Origin: Candidatus Paracaedibacter acanthamoebae
GTDB taxonomy: Bacteria; Pseudomonadota; Alphaproteobacteria; Paracaedibacterales; Paracaedibacteraceae
Length of the DNA: 64,000 nucleotides
Direction of reading: 5' to 3'
NCBI RefSeq assembly: GCF_000742835.1
Contig: NZ_CP008941.1
Location: forward strand, 1,321,001 to 1,385,000
Shown here: one piece after another, positions 39,717 through 48,326 of the stretch
Layout: every line of letters starts with the position of its first letter
How positions within the stretch are numbered: the stretch's first letter is position 1
Notes under the pieces: generated by a model
The model's input: only the letters and a program-made list of their open reading frames with translations
Database searches by the model: none
What the model was told of the DNA's origin: nothing
Translations under genes and position numbers: made by a program

Positions 39717-40180
39717 TGAATAAGAACATTATTCTACTTAGCTTTACAGCAGTCTTACTGTCAGGTTGTGATTCTATAAAACATACATTTGGACTTGATC
39801 ATTATCAAGCTGATGAATATTCAATGCCAACGACCCCTCCTTTGTCCATGCCCCCCGGTTACAATGAGTTACCGCAACCAGCACTGCATGCACAACCCAC
39901 AGGATATACGCCTGCAAAAAAAAGAGCACAGACAATACTAGGGAATCCAGCGAGCAGTGAGTCAAAAGAAACAGAAGAAAACTTTATTAAAAAAGTGAGC
40001 GCCGGACAAGCTGCAGATGAAAACATTCGAGATACTGTCGATGGAGAAGCCGCCAATGAAAAAGGCGCTTTAGAGAAACTTGCTAATCTCGGCAAAACGG
40101 CGTCTGATAATCTGAGCGGCCATGGTATAAATACGGCAGAAGCCCCCGCTTCAAGGCAACATCCAGCTCAGGCAAGGTAG
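39716..40180 (+). CDS. DUF3035-like lipoprotein
   Basis: The 154-aa precursor has a lipoprotein signal with lipobox LSGC (Cys18). The following FGLDHYQADEYSMPTTPPLSMPPGYNELP-type segment (residues about 25-55) matches the DUF3035 signature of alphaproteobacteria (a DEF/DEY motif followed by PPLSxPPxY). The rest is low complexity. Position between lspA and the M16 peptidase pair is the usual one for this family. Some members associate with the BAM complex; that is not shown here. Start overlaps the lspA stop by one base. Confidence 0.78.
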   Translation: MNKNIILLSFTAVLLSGCDSIKHTFGLDHYQADEYSMPTTPPLSMPPGYNELPQPALHAQPTGYTPAKKRAQTILGNPASSESKETEENFIKKVSAGQAADENIRDTVDGEAANEKGALEKLANLGKTASDNLSGHGINTAEAPASRQHPAQAR

Positions 40181-40184
40181 TCAT

Positions 40185-41765
40185 ATGATATTAAAGCTTG
40201 CGTCTCCTCACCGATCTGAAGATACAGGAAGGAAATTTGACGACCATCTTAGGCTTAAAAACGGCGATTGCAGGATGTTTGGATATCCCTTTTATCCTCA
40301 GTCGAGTGCCGCACAAAGACAAAAGTCCATAACATCAAATTCCTTCACAGGCTCTAGGACCCATGGACGGTTACGCAGGCTCATCCAATTCGGATATAAA
40401 CTTTCAGCTCTTTCGCTTACTCTGATAATAGGAACCCCCCTAATGACTCAATCTCTTCATGCGGAACAAAAACCAGTTGTTATTACCCCTTCCCCTGTCA
40501 AAGTCATTGATTATAAGACAGATTTGGGGCTAACAGGTTGGCATGTGGAGACACACGACATTCCTGTCCTCACCATTTCCATATGCTTTCGGAATGCTGG
40601 CGATAAAAATGATCCTGAAGGCTTAGCAGGTTTGACTGAATTTATGTGTGGGATGCTCGATGAAGGGGCTGGCTCTTACAATTCAGGGAACTTTAAAGCC
40701 TTACTTTTGGAAAAAAATATTCGATTGTCAATTTCCCAAAATTCCGATTCAGTTTTTATAACGCTCCGCAGTACAAAAGACAACATTAAAGATTTGTTTG
40801 ATATACTCACAATGATTCTAATAGCCCCCCGGTTTGATGCCGATGCTATGGCTCGCGTTCGAGAACAAATTTTAACAGGATTAAATCAAAGCCTTCATTC
40901 AGAGGGTCAAGTGGTCTCTGATACATTTAATCAACAAGCCTTTAAGTCCCATCCCTATGGTCGCAGTACAAACTTAGAAATTGAAGGTGTTAAAAAAATC
41001 AAGAAAGAGGATATTCAAAAACATTTAAAAGAACGGTTGGCCCGTGACCAAATTAAAATTACTTCAGCCGGCGATATCTCGATTAATGACTTAAAAAAGC
41101 ATCTTGATACTGCATTAAAAGATCTTCCTGCAAATGCTGTTCCTAACACAATCAAGGACATTCAGCCTATCTATACAGGGGACATTACAGTCGTTCATAT
41201 GGATATCCCCCAAAGTGTTATCCTATTCTATCAGCCTGGCATTAAGCGTCAAGATAAAGATTTTTATGCGGCCTATGTCCTGAATAAAATCTTAGGGGAT
41301 GGTGGCTTCAAATCTCGTTTGTGGGATGAAGTCCGTGAAAATCGGGGGCTCGCTTATGGGATTGATAGCGATTTACGCTGGGTTCAACACACGGACTATA
41401 CTGTGGGGTCCACCGCCACTGCCAATGCTAATGCAGGTCAAGTCGTTGAAATTATTCGGGAACAATGGCATAAGGTCAAAGAAAAAGGCGTAAGCCAAAA
41501 GGAAATGGACTTTGTTATCGAACGGTTGACCGGCGCTTTTCCCCTGGGATTCAGCTCCACGCCTCAAATTGTTGGTCTTTTAAATAACTATCAACAAGAT
41601 GATCTGGGGGCAGATTTTATTAATAAGCGGAATGAAATGATTCGGAGCGTTACCCTAGAAGATATTAACCGTCTCGCTAAAAACTTAATTCAACCCGATA
41701 AATTATCATTTATTATCGTGGGGAAACCGGAAGGTCTTCCTCAGTCCAAAGGCGCTAAAAAATGA
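40185..41765 (+). CDS. M16 peptidase-like protein, catalytic motif lost
   Basis: M16-fold protein of 526 aa from the first ATG, with an unusually long N-terminal part before a hydrophobic signal segment (KLSALSLTLIIGTPLM, about residues 71-88). The true start may lie downstream, e.g. ATG 40275. It has two M16 repeats, but the zinc motif HxxEH is replaced by GLTEF (in GLAGLTEFMCGMLDEGAG), so it is probably non-catalytic. The second domain keeps RLWDEVRENRGLAYGIDSDL. Such inactive subunits usually pair with an active one (family knowledge), and the active partner overlaps by 4 bp downstream. Periplasmic by prediction. Confidence 0.88.
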   Translation: MILKLASPHRSEDTGRKFDDHLRLKNGDCRMFGYPFYPQSSAAQRQKSITSNSFTGSRTHGRLRRLIQFGYKLSALSLTLIIGTPLMTQSLHAEQKPVVITPSPVKVIDYKTDLGLTGWHVETHDIPVLTISICFRNAGDKNDPEGLAGLTEFMCGMLDEGAGSYNSGNFKALLLEKNIRLSISQNSDSVFITLRSTKDNIKDLFDILTMILIAPRFDADAMARVREQILTGLNQSLHSEGQVVSDTFNQQAFKSHPYGRSTNLEIEGVKKIKKEDIQKHLKERLARDQIKITSAGDISINDLKKHLDTALKDLPANAVPNTIKDIQPIYTGDITVVHMDIPQSVILFYQPGIKRQDKDFYAAYVLNKILGDGGFKSRLWDEVRENRGLAYGIDSDLRWVQHTDYTVGSTATANANAGQVVEIIREQWHKVKEKGVSQKEMDFVIERLTGAFPLGFSSTPQIVGLLNNYQQDDLGADFINKRNEMIRSVTLEDINRLAKNLIQPDKLSFIIVGKPEGLPQSKGAKK

Positions 41766-43087
41766 TAAAACTTTACACCATAGGTCTATCAGTTATGCTT
41801 GCACTATCGACATCGGCACACTCAGAAATTTTTAAACCGAAAACGGCAAAACTCGATAATGGTTTAGAGATTGTTCTCATAGAAAATCACCTCGCCCCTG
41901 TGGTATCGATTGCTCTGACTTATAAAATAGGAACAGCTGACGACCCGAGTGACATGATTGGTCTTTCTCACTTTTTAGAACACCTTATGTTTAAGGGCAC
42001 CAAGAAAGTACCGGCAGGGGAATTTAAAGAACGCATCATCAGCAAAGGTGGAATGATCAATGCTTATACCACCCCCGATGTAACAGTTTATACCTGTGAT
42101 ATTGCTGTTGAACATTTAGATATGGTCTTAGAAATAGAGGCCGATCGTATGTCCAATATTGTCTTTGATGAAAAAGAGACGCAAGCTGAACAAAAAGTTG
42201 TTATGGAAGAACGTCGCATGCGTTTAGATAACAACCCGCTGGGGGCAGCTTATGAAACCATTCTACGAGCCTTATTTAAGTATCATCCTTATGGCATTCC
42301 CACAATTGGTTATCCTCAACATATCGCAGCCTATACCAATGAGGCAGCAAAAGATCATTATAATAAATGGTATACGCCCAATAACGCAGTGTTGATTATT
42401 TCAGGCGACATTACCATCGATAAACTATTGCCTATGGTTAAAAAACATTTTGGGGGCACGCCAGCGCGCCCACTTCCAGCCCACATGCGTCTTAAAGATC
42501 CTGTGGACAAGGGGGTCGTACAAAAGATTTTTATCAAAAGTCCCCGTATTAGTTTTGTCAACTTTGATTGGTATTATCGGGCTCCCAATCATCAATCAGA
42601 GCAAAGATCACATTATTATCCCTTGATTGTCTTATCACAAATTTTGGGTGGTAATGCCAATAGTCGTCTTTATAAAGAACTCGTCGATAAAAAAGGGATC
42701 GCTCTCGAAGCGAATGCTCATTATGAGGATGAATCTATTGATCCAAAACATTTTGAAATCACTGCCACCCTTCACCCTGCTCATAAACCAGAAGAGCTTA
42801 AAGCCGCTGTTGAAGAACAATTAAAATTACTAGTGGATAAAGGTGTGACAGAACTTGAACTTAAAACCGCCCAGCGAGATCTTTTAGCCGGCCTTGCGTT
42901 TGCCCGTGACGGCAACAGTGGTGCTATCAATGCATTCAAACGCCTTGCCTTTGGTTTTTCCGTCAACGAAGTGGAATCTTATCCAGATAAGATCCGCGCC
43001 GTCACTGTTGAACAAGTCGATGCCGCCATTAAAGATATCTTGGGGACAGAATTAGCGGTCTATTCTGAAGTTCATCCGGCAAGGTAA
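41762..43087 (+). CDS. M16 family zinc metallopeptidase (active subunit)
   Basis: Insulinase/pitrilysin-type peptidase of 441 aa with a signal peptide (IGLSVMLALSTSAHS). The inverted zinc motif is intact: HFLEH at 70-74 in IGLSHFLEHLMFKGT, with the distal Glu in KVVMEERRM. The second half has LGGNANSRLYKELVDKKGIA. Probably a periplasmic heterodimer with the inactive subunit encoded just upstream (4-bp overlap). Substrate unknown; PqqL- or mitochondrial-processing-peptidase-like names are only family labels. It is the last gene of the ileS-lspA operon. Confidence 0.93.
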   Translation: MIKLYTIGLSVMLALSTSAHSEIFKPKTAKLDNGLEIVLIENHLAPVVSIALTYKIGTADDPSDMIGLSHFLEHLMFKGTKKVPAGEFKERIISKGGMINAYTTPDVTVYTCDIAVEHLDMVLEIEADRMSNIVFDEKETQAEQKVVMEERRMRLDNNPLGAAYETILRALFKYHPYGIPTIGYPQHIAAYTNEAAKDHYNKWYTPNNAVLIISGDITIDKLLPMVKKHFGGTPARPLPAHMRLKDPVDKGVVQKIFIKSPRISFVNFDWYYRAPNHQSEQRSHYYPLIVLSQILGGNANSRLYKELVDKKGIALEANAHYEDESIDPKHFEITATLHPAHKPEELKAAVEEQLKLLVDKGVTELELKTAQRDLLAGLAFARDGNSGAINAFKRLAFGFSVNEVESYPDKIRAVTVEQVDAAIKDILGTELAVYSEVHPAR

Positions 43088-43134
43088 ATTGAAAGGGAAA
43101 AGGGGGTTTGCAAAAAACACTTTTTCCGTACAAG

Positions 43135-43153
43135 CGAAGGGCGATCCGGAAAC
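43135..43153 (-). repeat. Inverted partial copy of the repeat's palindromic arm
   Basis: This 19-bp segment is the reverse complement, with one mismatch, of the GTTTCCGGGTCGCCCTTCG arm found in both copies of the 199-bp repeat that follows. It suggests a third, degraded and inverted unit. Confidence 0.6.
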
Positions 43154-43163
43154 TTGATATTAT

Positions 43164-43362
43164 ATTTGTAAAAGGGTTTAATCCCTCTCCCTCATTCCGG
43201 CCTTAAGCCGGAATCCATTCCTGTATGTGGGTGCTAACAAGCTTTAAACAGATCTAGCTGTGATAAAATCAGACTGCCTTTAAAATCTAGGTATGGTTTC
43301 CGGGTCGCCCTTCGGTTGCCCGGAAAGAGGATTCCTTTCTTAGCTCTTCGGCCGGGAAGAGA
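43164..43362. repeat. 199-bp tandem repeat, copy 1
   Basis: Copy 1 aligns with 43369-43567 at a constant offset of 205 bp without gaps and about 10 mismatches in 199. Each unit has two palindromes: ATTCCGGC-CTTAA-GCCGGAAT (43195-43214, near-perfect in copy 1) and TTTCCGGG-TCGCCCTTCGGTTG-CCCGGAAA (about 43297-43326). No convincing gene lies inside. It resembles a palindromic intergenic element of REP/MITE type (inference). Confidence 0.88.
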
Positions 43363-43368
43363 GAAAAA

Positions 43369-43567
43369 ATTTGTAAAAGGGTTTAATCCCTCTCCCTCAT
43401 TCCGGCCTTGAGCCGAAATCCATTCCTGGGGGTGGGGGCTAACAAGCTTTAAACAGATCTAGCTGTGATAAAATCAGACTGCCCTTAAAATCTAGGCATG
43501 GTTTCCGGGTCGCCCTTCGGTTGCCCGGAAAGAGGGTTCCTTTCTTAGCTCTTGGGCCGGGAAGAGA
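43369..43567. repeat. 199-bp tandem repeat, copy 2
   Basis: Second unit, about 95% identical to copy 1. The first palindrome has lost perfection (GAGCCGAAAT), whereas the CCGGG/CCCGG palindrome (about 43502-43531) is preserved, suggesting the latter is the functional or more recently active part. A further CCGG-rich tail (43575-43620) continues towards gmk. Confidence 0.88.
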
Positions 43568-43667
43568 AACAGAGATCAAGGACAGCCGGGAAAAAGAGTT
43601 ATAAGCTAGGCCGGAAAAAAGAGTGTCTATAACTAGGATGACAGAGCAGTAATTCTCCACCTCCTCT

Positions 43668-44306
43668 TTACTCTATCCCACGCAGACCATTAACAAAATG
43701 AGTGAGTCCGATTTGGCGGGTGCGCCTGAGTCGCTCAGCCGTGATAATAGACCGCGCTTGCGCGACGCTATGCTCTAAGGAATTATTGACGATCACATAA
43801 TCGTATTCCGCCCAGTGGCTTATTTCTTGGTTAGCCTCAGACATCCGCAACTGAATCACCTCTTCTGGATCTTGGGCTCGCGTTCGTAACCGCTGTTCTA
43901 AAACTTGAGTGGTAGGGGGCAGGATAAAAATGCTAACCAAGTCAGTCCGAGCCAGTTGGGATAACTGCTGAGTTCCTTGCCAATCGATATCAAACAAAAC
44001 ATCTTTCCCCATGGATAAGGAATCAAAGACGAAGTCTTTTGGCGTCCCATACCCATGATTAAAAACAGTGGCATGTTCCAATAAATCGCCGTTAGCGACC
44101 ATCTCTTTATATTTGTCTGAACTAACAAAGAAATAATCCTCACCATCAACTTCGCCAGGTCTCATTGGTCTTGTGGTGACAGAAACAGACAGGGTGGTTT
44201 GAGGATCTAAGTCAAGCACCCGACTGCAAATTGACGTTTTACCTGCCCCTGACGGAGAGGATAAACATAGCATAAAACCGCGGCGGGGAATGGAAAGAAT
44301 TGTCAT
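43668..44306 (-). CDS. gmk: Guanylate kinase
   Basis: Guanylate kinase converts GMP to GDP with ATP. The 212-aa protein has the P-loop LSSPSGAGKTSICSR (residues about 15-29), the GMP-binding VSVTTRPMRPGEVDGEDYFF, the LLEHATVFNHGYGTPKDFV lid segment, DIDWQGTQQLS and FILPPTTQVLEQRLRTRAQD. It lies 75 bp downstream of a HAD-IIA gene on the same strand and ends next to the tandem repeats. Confidence 0.96.
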   Translation of the reverse strand: MTILSIPRRGFMLCLSSPSGAGKTSICSRVLDLDPQTTLSVSVTTRPMRPGEVDGEDYFFVSSDKYKEMVANGDLLEHATVFNHGYGTPKDFVFDSLSMGKDVLFDIDWQGTQQLSQLARTDLVSIFILPPTTQVLEQRLRTRAQDPEEVIQLRMSEANQEISHWAEYDYVIVNNSLEHSVAQARSIITAERLRRTRQIGLTHFVNGLRGIE

Positions 44307-44381
44307 TGAGTATAGTCCACAATAAGGCGTTTTAAGTCTAAAGGCACAGAGTATATGGTGCTTAGTCTATACTAAATTTAC

Positions 44382-45263
44382 TTACCAAAACAACTCTTCA
44401 CAAATATACGTCGGAGCAATCCCGTATGTTTCATAAATAGCCCCCCTTTTCACCTCATCCACAGAATGGAATTCTTCCCGGTGATATCCGTTCGTAATCA
44501 ACAAACTATCGATTCCAATATATTGAGCCGCCCGAATATCCGTCACCAAGGAATCCCCAATCAATAACGTCGATTTTCCTAAATGCGCCATCATTACCTC
44601 TTCAAACATAATTGGATGCGGCTTACCGACCTCAATAACGCGGCCTCCCATAGCTCGATACAAATCACTAAGTATTCCAACTCTGGCCCGTTTTATATCA
44701 TATTCCATGATGTATTTGTCAGGGTTAGCACAAACAAAAAGCAAATCTCGATCAATAGCCTGTCTAAACAAGGGAACATAGGGATCTGGTATTAAAAGAC
44801 TTTCATCCATATGGATCGCCAGAATGATATCTGCCTTCTCCACATCTTCACTCTCCATAAGACCAGCACGCGTAGCCCAGGTACATAAGTTGTTATGATC
44901 GATAAACACTGTGTGGAGAGGTCGTTTTTTTTCTGGTTCGATAATGTTCATTTCAAACAATTCTAACGTTTTTTGGCCAGCTGTAATTAATTCCGAAAAT
45001 AAAGAATAATCCAACCCCATTTTTTCTAGGACTTTAAGGGCGTGATCTTTGGAACGAGGACTATTGGTCGTTAGATAAACGATCTTGCCTAAGTCTTTTA
45101 ACTTAACAAGCACTTCATAGGCGGCCTCAAAGACCTTTTTGCCATTATAAATCACGCCCCATAAATCGATGATGAAAACATCATAATCAGCGACCACGTC
45201 CGAAAGACCTGTTAATTCGTGCCCTTGCAAAGGCTTATATGGGAAGAAAGTTTTCTGTTTCAT
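44382..45263 (-). CDS. HAD-superfamily class IIA hydrolase (TIGR01459-like)
   Basis: The 293-aa cytosolic protein has HAD motif I DVFIIDLWGVIYNGKKVF, motif II YLTTNSPRSKDHA and the C-terminal motif GKPHPIMFEEV followed by LLIGDSLVTDIRAAQYIG. The cap between is type IIA (NagD-like). In motif I the second Asp of DxD is Trp (DLWG), as in the alphaproteobacterial TIGR01459 subfamily; the substrate of that group is not known. It starts 106 bp from the divergent cNMP-transporter gene. Confidence 0.87.
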   Translation of the reverse strand: MKQKTFFPYKPLQGHELTGLSDVVADYDVFIIDLWGVIYNGKKVFEAAYEVLVKLKDLGKIVYLTTNSPRSKDHALKVLEKMGLDYSLFSELITAGQKTLELFEMNIIEPEKKRPLHTVFIDHNNLCTWATRAGLMESEDVEKADIILAIHMDESLLIPDPYVPLFRQAIDRDLLFVCANPDKYIMEYDIKRARVGILSDLYRAMGGRVIEVGKPHPIMFEEVMMAHLGKSTLLIGDSLVTDIRAAQYIGIDSLLITNGYHREEFHSVDEVKRGAIYETYGIAPTYICEELFW

Positions 45264-45369
45264 ACCAATAAGAATAAGCTCAAAATCTTAACAAAAAATA
45301 AACAGCCTTAAGTATTTTTTAATAGAAAAAAGATGAGAATAAATTAAGTTAATTTGAAAGCATACTCTC

Positions 45370-47202
45370 ATGAACCTCGCCCAAATTATTGATCAGTCTC
45401 CTTTTTTGAATAACCTCTATCCCACGGAAAAAGCTGATATTATAAGCACGAGTGAAAAAATAACTATTCCGGAAGGGCAAACCATATATATGCAGGACGC
45501 CCGAGGCGAGCTCATTTATTTTTTGGCGTCAGGAGAGGTTAATATCTTGACCGATACCCATCATCAAACTAAAGTGCCGGGCGACAGTTTTGGCGAAGAA
45601 GTTTATTTTGGCACTCACCGATACCTGGCAACGGCCGTTGCCAAAAAAACCAGCGAAATTTACATTATTCCTAAAGCAAGTTTTAAAAACCTGGATCGCC
45701 ATACAAAAAGCTTTTCTGACAGTTTTTTTGCCTCCTTTAGTGAACTTTTAACAAAAGAAAAACTAGCTATAATCGCCCCTAAAACAACATCCTCGCTCTC
45801 CCACACAAGTTATACAGAAATTTTTGGATGGTTGTTCACGCTATTAGTCCCCCTTGCCGTTTTTCAAATTTTGGAGCTTGCCAGCATTACACCTGAAAGC
45901 CGCTTATTCTTGTCATTTTTAAGCTGCTCTGTCTCCATGTGGATGTTTCGGCTCTTTCCTGAATTCATTCCGGGTGTTTTCCTATTAATGTCAACCTTGA
46001 TATTTGGTCTTGCCCCCACCAGTGTGGTCCTCAGTGGATTATCATCCGAAACGTTTGTGCTAATTATGTCTGTCTTTGTTATTAGCATTCTCATTACCAC
46101 CTCCGGCCTCACTCATAGAGTTGCCATCTATTTGATGAACTTTGCATCCCACTCAATGTTAGGCCTTAATCTAGTTATCTTTCTAATAGGAACCATACTA
46201 ACCCCCATGGTTCCCTCTATTGCCAGCCGTTGTGTGTTGGTAACGCCGGTTGTTTCAAAAATGCTCCATAGCCTCAAAATCAATGAAAAAAGCTTTTTAA
46301 GTGTTCAATTTGCTGCTTCTGCATTTTTTGGTTGCTCTATTTTTGCTAATGTTATTTTATCCAGTTCCCTGATGAATTTTGTTATCTTGGGACTGTTACC
46401 TGTTCAGGAACAGGATCAATTCCAATGGTTTGGCTGGCTAAAAGCTGCCGGTATTTACGGCATTACTGTTGCCATCGGTTACTTTGGTTTTATGTTAATC
46501 ACCATGCTGCTGTGTGAAAAAAAATTCACTCAAAAACATCTTTTTGCAGAACAATCGCAAGTGTTAGGCCATCTTAGAAAAGAAGAAATTTTTGCGATTG
46601 GGGGGATGATCTTCGTCACTGTCGGGCTATTAACCAATAGTCTTCACAAAATTCATCCTTCTTTCGTCACGTTGTTTATCATGTTTTGCACTGTTGGATT
46701 TGGTCTAATTTCTAAAAATCAATTCCAGCGAGACGTAGACTGGCCATTTTTAATTTTCATGGCAGCAGCCGTCAGCATTACGGCGACAATTAAGTATCTT
46801 GGGATGGATGCATGGATTGCCAACTTCCTAAAAATTATTACGTCGACTACTTCCTCTCCCACGCTATTTCTCACCTATATAGGCGTGATTACCTTAATAG
46901 CCAGAATTTTTCTGCCCATCGCCCCAGCGATTGTTCTCTTAAGTACAACGTTCATTCCCTTGGCGGCTAATGAAGGTGTTAATCCCTGGCTTGTAACCTT
47001 TATCATTCTGGTCGCAGCCGATATGTGGTTTGTCCCTTATCAAAATTCTTTTTATATTATGTTTGAAGAAGCTGGCTTAATAGATAACCGTCTTTTTTAT
47101 GATCGACATAAATTTATTATCTATAACTTCTTTGTGGGGGTAATAAAAATAGGCGCCTTTTACATCTCTATTCCATATTGGAAATCATTAGGATTGATGT
47201 AG
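45370..47202 (+). CDS. Cyclic-nucleotide-binding domain fused to SLC13/DASS anion transporter
   Basis: The 610-aa protein has an N-terminal cNMP-binding domain (about 1-125: EGQTIYMQDARGELIYFLAS, then a phosphate-binding-cassette-like FGEEVYFGTHRYLATAVA that keeps Glu and Arg), followed by about 12 transmembrane helices of the DASS/ArsB-like ion-transporter superfamily (about 150-610; LIFGLAPTSVVLSGLSSETF, VPSIASRCVLVTPVVSKML, FLPIAPAIVLLSTTFIPLA). Related permeases move dicarboxylates, sulfate or other anions with cations. Gating by cyclic nucleotides or intramolecular control is inferred from the fusion. A periplasmic binding protein gene follows after 14 bp, so the two are probably co-transcribed. 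An intact A8 run lies at 46517-46524. Confidence 0.83.
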   Translation: MNLAQIIDQSPFLNNLYPTEKADIISTSEKITIPEGQTIYMQDARGELIYFLASGEVNILTDTHHQTKVPGDSFGEEVYFGTHRYLATAVAKKTSEIYIIPKASFKNLDRHTKSFSDSFFASFSELLTKEKLAIIAPKTTSSLSHTSYTEIFGWLFTLLVPLAVFQILELASITPESRLFLSFLSCSVSMWMFRLFPEFIPGVFLLMSTLIFGLAPTSVVLSGLSSETFVLIMSVFVISILITTSGLTHRVAIYLMNFASHSMLGLNLVIFLIGTILTPMVPSIASRCVLVTPVVSKMLHSLKINEKSFLSVQFAASAFFGCSIFANVILSSSLMNFVILGLLPVQEQDQFQWFGWLKAAGIYGITVAIGYFGFMLITMLLCEKKFTQKHLFAEQSQVLGHLRKEEIFAIGGMIFVTVGLLTNSLHKIHPSFVTLFIMFCTVGFGLISKNQFQRDVDWPFLIFMAAAVSITATIKYLGMDAWIANFLKIITSTTSSPTLFLTYIGVITLIARIFLPIAPAIVLLSTTFIPLAANEGVNPWLVTFIILVAADMWFVPYQNSFYIMFEEAGLIDNRLFYDRHKFIIYNFFVGVIKIGAFYISIPYWKSLGLM

Positions 47203-47216
47203 GAAGGGGATGAAAC

Positions 47217-48257
47217 ATGAAAAGGACAATTAAAAATATTCTCTTTTACACATTTATTGTGGGGTTCTTAGCTCTATCAATTTTTTATAACGTCCACAAA
47301 CCGATCATTTTAATCCTGCACAGTTATAATGCTGATTATTCTTGGACTCGAGATGTTGACGAAGGATTAAAAAAAGGTTTGATATCGAAGGGATCATATA
47401 GTCTACGGTGGCATTATATGGACACTAAGAACTATCCAGCCGAAGACAATAAAGTACGAGCGGGTATTGTCGCCCGGCGCATCATTGATGAAATCAAGCC
47501 GAACATCATTATTGCAGTTGATGATGATGCTCAGGAATACGTGGCGAGGCATTATATTGACCACCCCACCATTAAAATTGTCTTTTCTGGAATCAATGCC
47601 ACTCCCGAAGCCTATGGTTATGAAAATGCGCAAAACGTTACAGGCATTGTAGAACGGCTTCCCTTACAAGGGTTAAGAGATACTCTCAAAGAAATAAAAG
47701 CCAATAACCCTCAAATTCAAGACATCAAAATCATGCATTTATCCGATAATTCAGGGACCGTGCAAGCTGACGATGAGTTTATTAACAATTTTGATACCGA
47801 ATGGAAAGACATAAAGGTTATGCCGTCTGTCTTGGTTCATTCCTATCGAGATTGGAAGAAGGCTGTTATCCTTGCCCCCACCCTCACCAATTTTTTGATC
47901 ATCTCAAACTATCGCAAAATATATGATGAGAGCGGAAGATTAGTTCCCCCTGAAGAAATTATCAAATGGACATTGGAGAATTCAAAGATTCCGATCATTG
48001 GGGTGAATGGTTTTACGGTTGAAGACGGCGCTAAATTTGCAGTGGCCACGTCTCCGTTTGAACAGGGTGAAATGGCAGCAAAAATGGCCTTGCAAATCTT
48101 ACGGGATAAAGTTGCGCCCACGGATATTCCTATCACTCACCCCCAACAATTTACCATTTATATGCGTGGTCAATTTGATTTAATTCTACCACCCATTTAT
48201 GAAGCGTTTGCACGCGCTGCCAATAAATACTGGGAAAATCCGAACCCAGCCGATTAA
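47217..48257 (+). CDS. Periplasmic ABC_sub_bind-type binding protein, membrane-anchored
   Basis: The 346-aa protein has an N-terminal hydrophobic segment (ILFYTFIVGFLALSIFY) that could be signal or anchor, then a type I periplasmic binding fold. The opening LILHSYNADYSWTRDVDEGL is typical of the ABC_sub_bind (COG2984-like) domain found in sensors and solute-binding proteins; later parts include PNIIIAVDDDAQEYVARHY, VFSGINATPEAYGY and PIIGVNGFTVEDGAKFAVA. No ABC permease or ATPase is nearby. It is paired with the cNMP/SLC13 transporter upstream and may feed or regulate it (inference). Ligand unknown. Confidence 0.8.
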   Translation: MKRTIKNILFYTFIVGFLALSIFYNVHKPIILILHSYNADYSWTRDVDEGLKKGLISKGSYSLRWHYMDTKNYPAEDNKVRAGIVARRIIDEIKPNIIIAVDDDAQEYVARHYIDHPTIKIVFSGINATPEAYGYENAQNVTGIVERLPLQGLRDTLKEIKANNPQIQDIKIMHLSDNSGTVQADDEFINNFDTEWKDIKVMPSVLVHSYRDWKKAVILAPTLTNFLIISNYRKIYDESGRLVPPEEIIKWTLENSKIPIIGVNGFTVEDGAKFAVATSPFEQGEMAAKMALQILRDKVAPTDIPITHPQQFTIYMRGQFDLILPPIYEAFARAANKYWENPNPAD

Positions 48258-48326
48258 AATAATATTTTTTAGCCTGTGATCCTTGAGAGCGTTGACTTAC
48301 CCCCTAAAATCAAAGATGATTGGTGC

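Noticed and set aside
43164-43567. Tandem repeat as a CRISPR array
   Set aside because: Only two long units, no short repeat with unique spacers and no cas genes nearby.
43439-43660. Minus-strand 73-codon frame across repeat copy 2
   Set aside because: It lies in the palindromic repeat, resembles no family and has no ribosome-binding site.
48276-48326. GTG-started extension of radA
   Set aside because: The zinc-finger N-terminus of RadA starts at ATG 48327.
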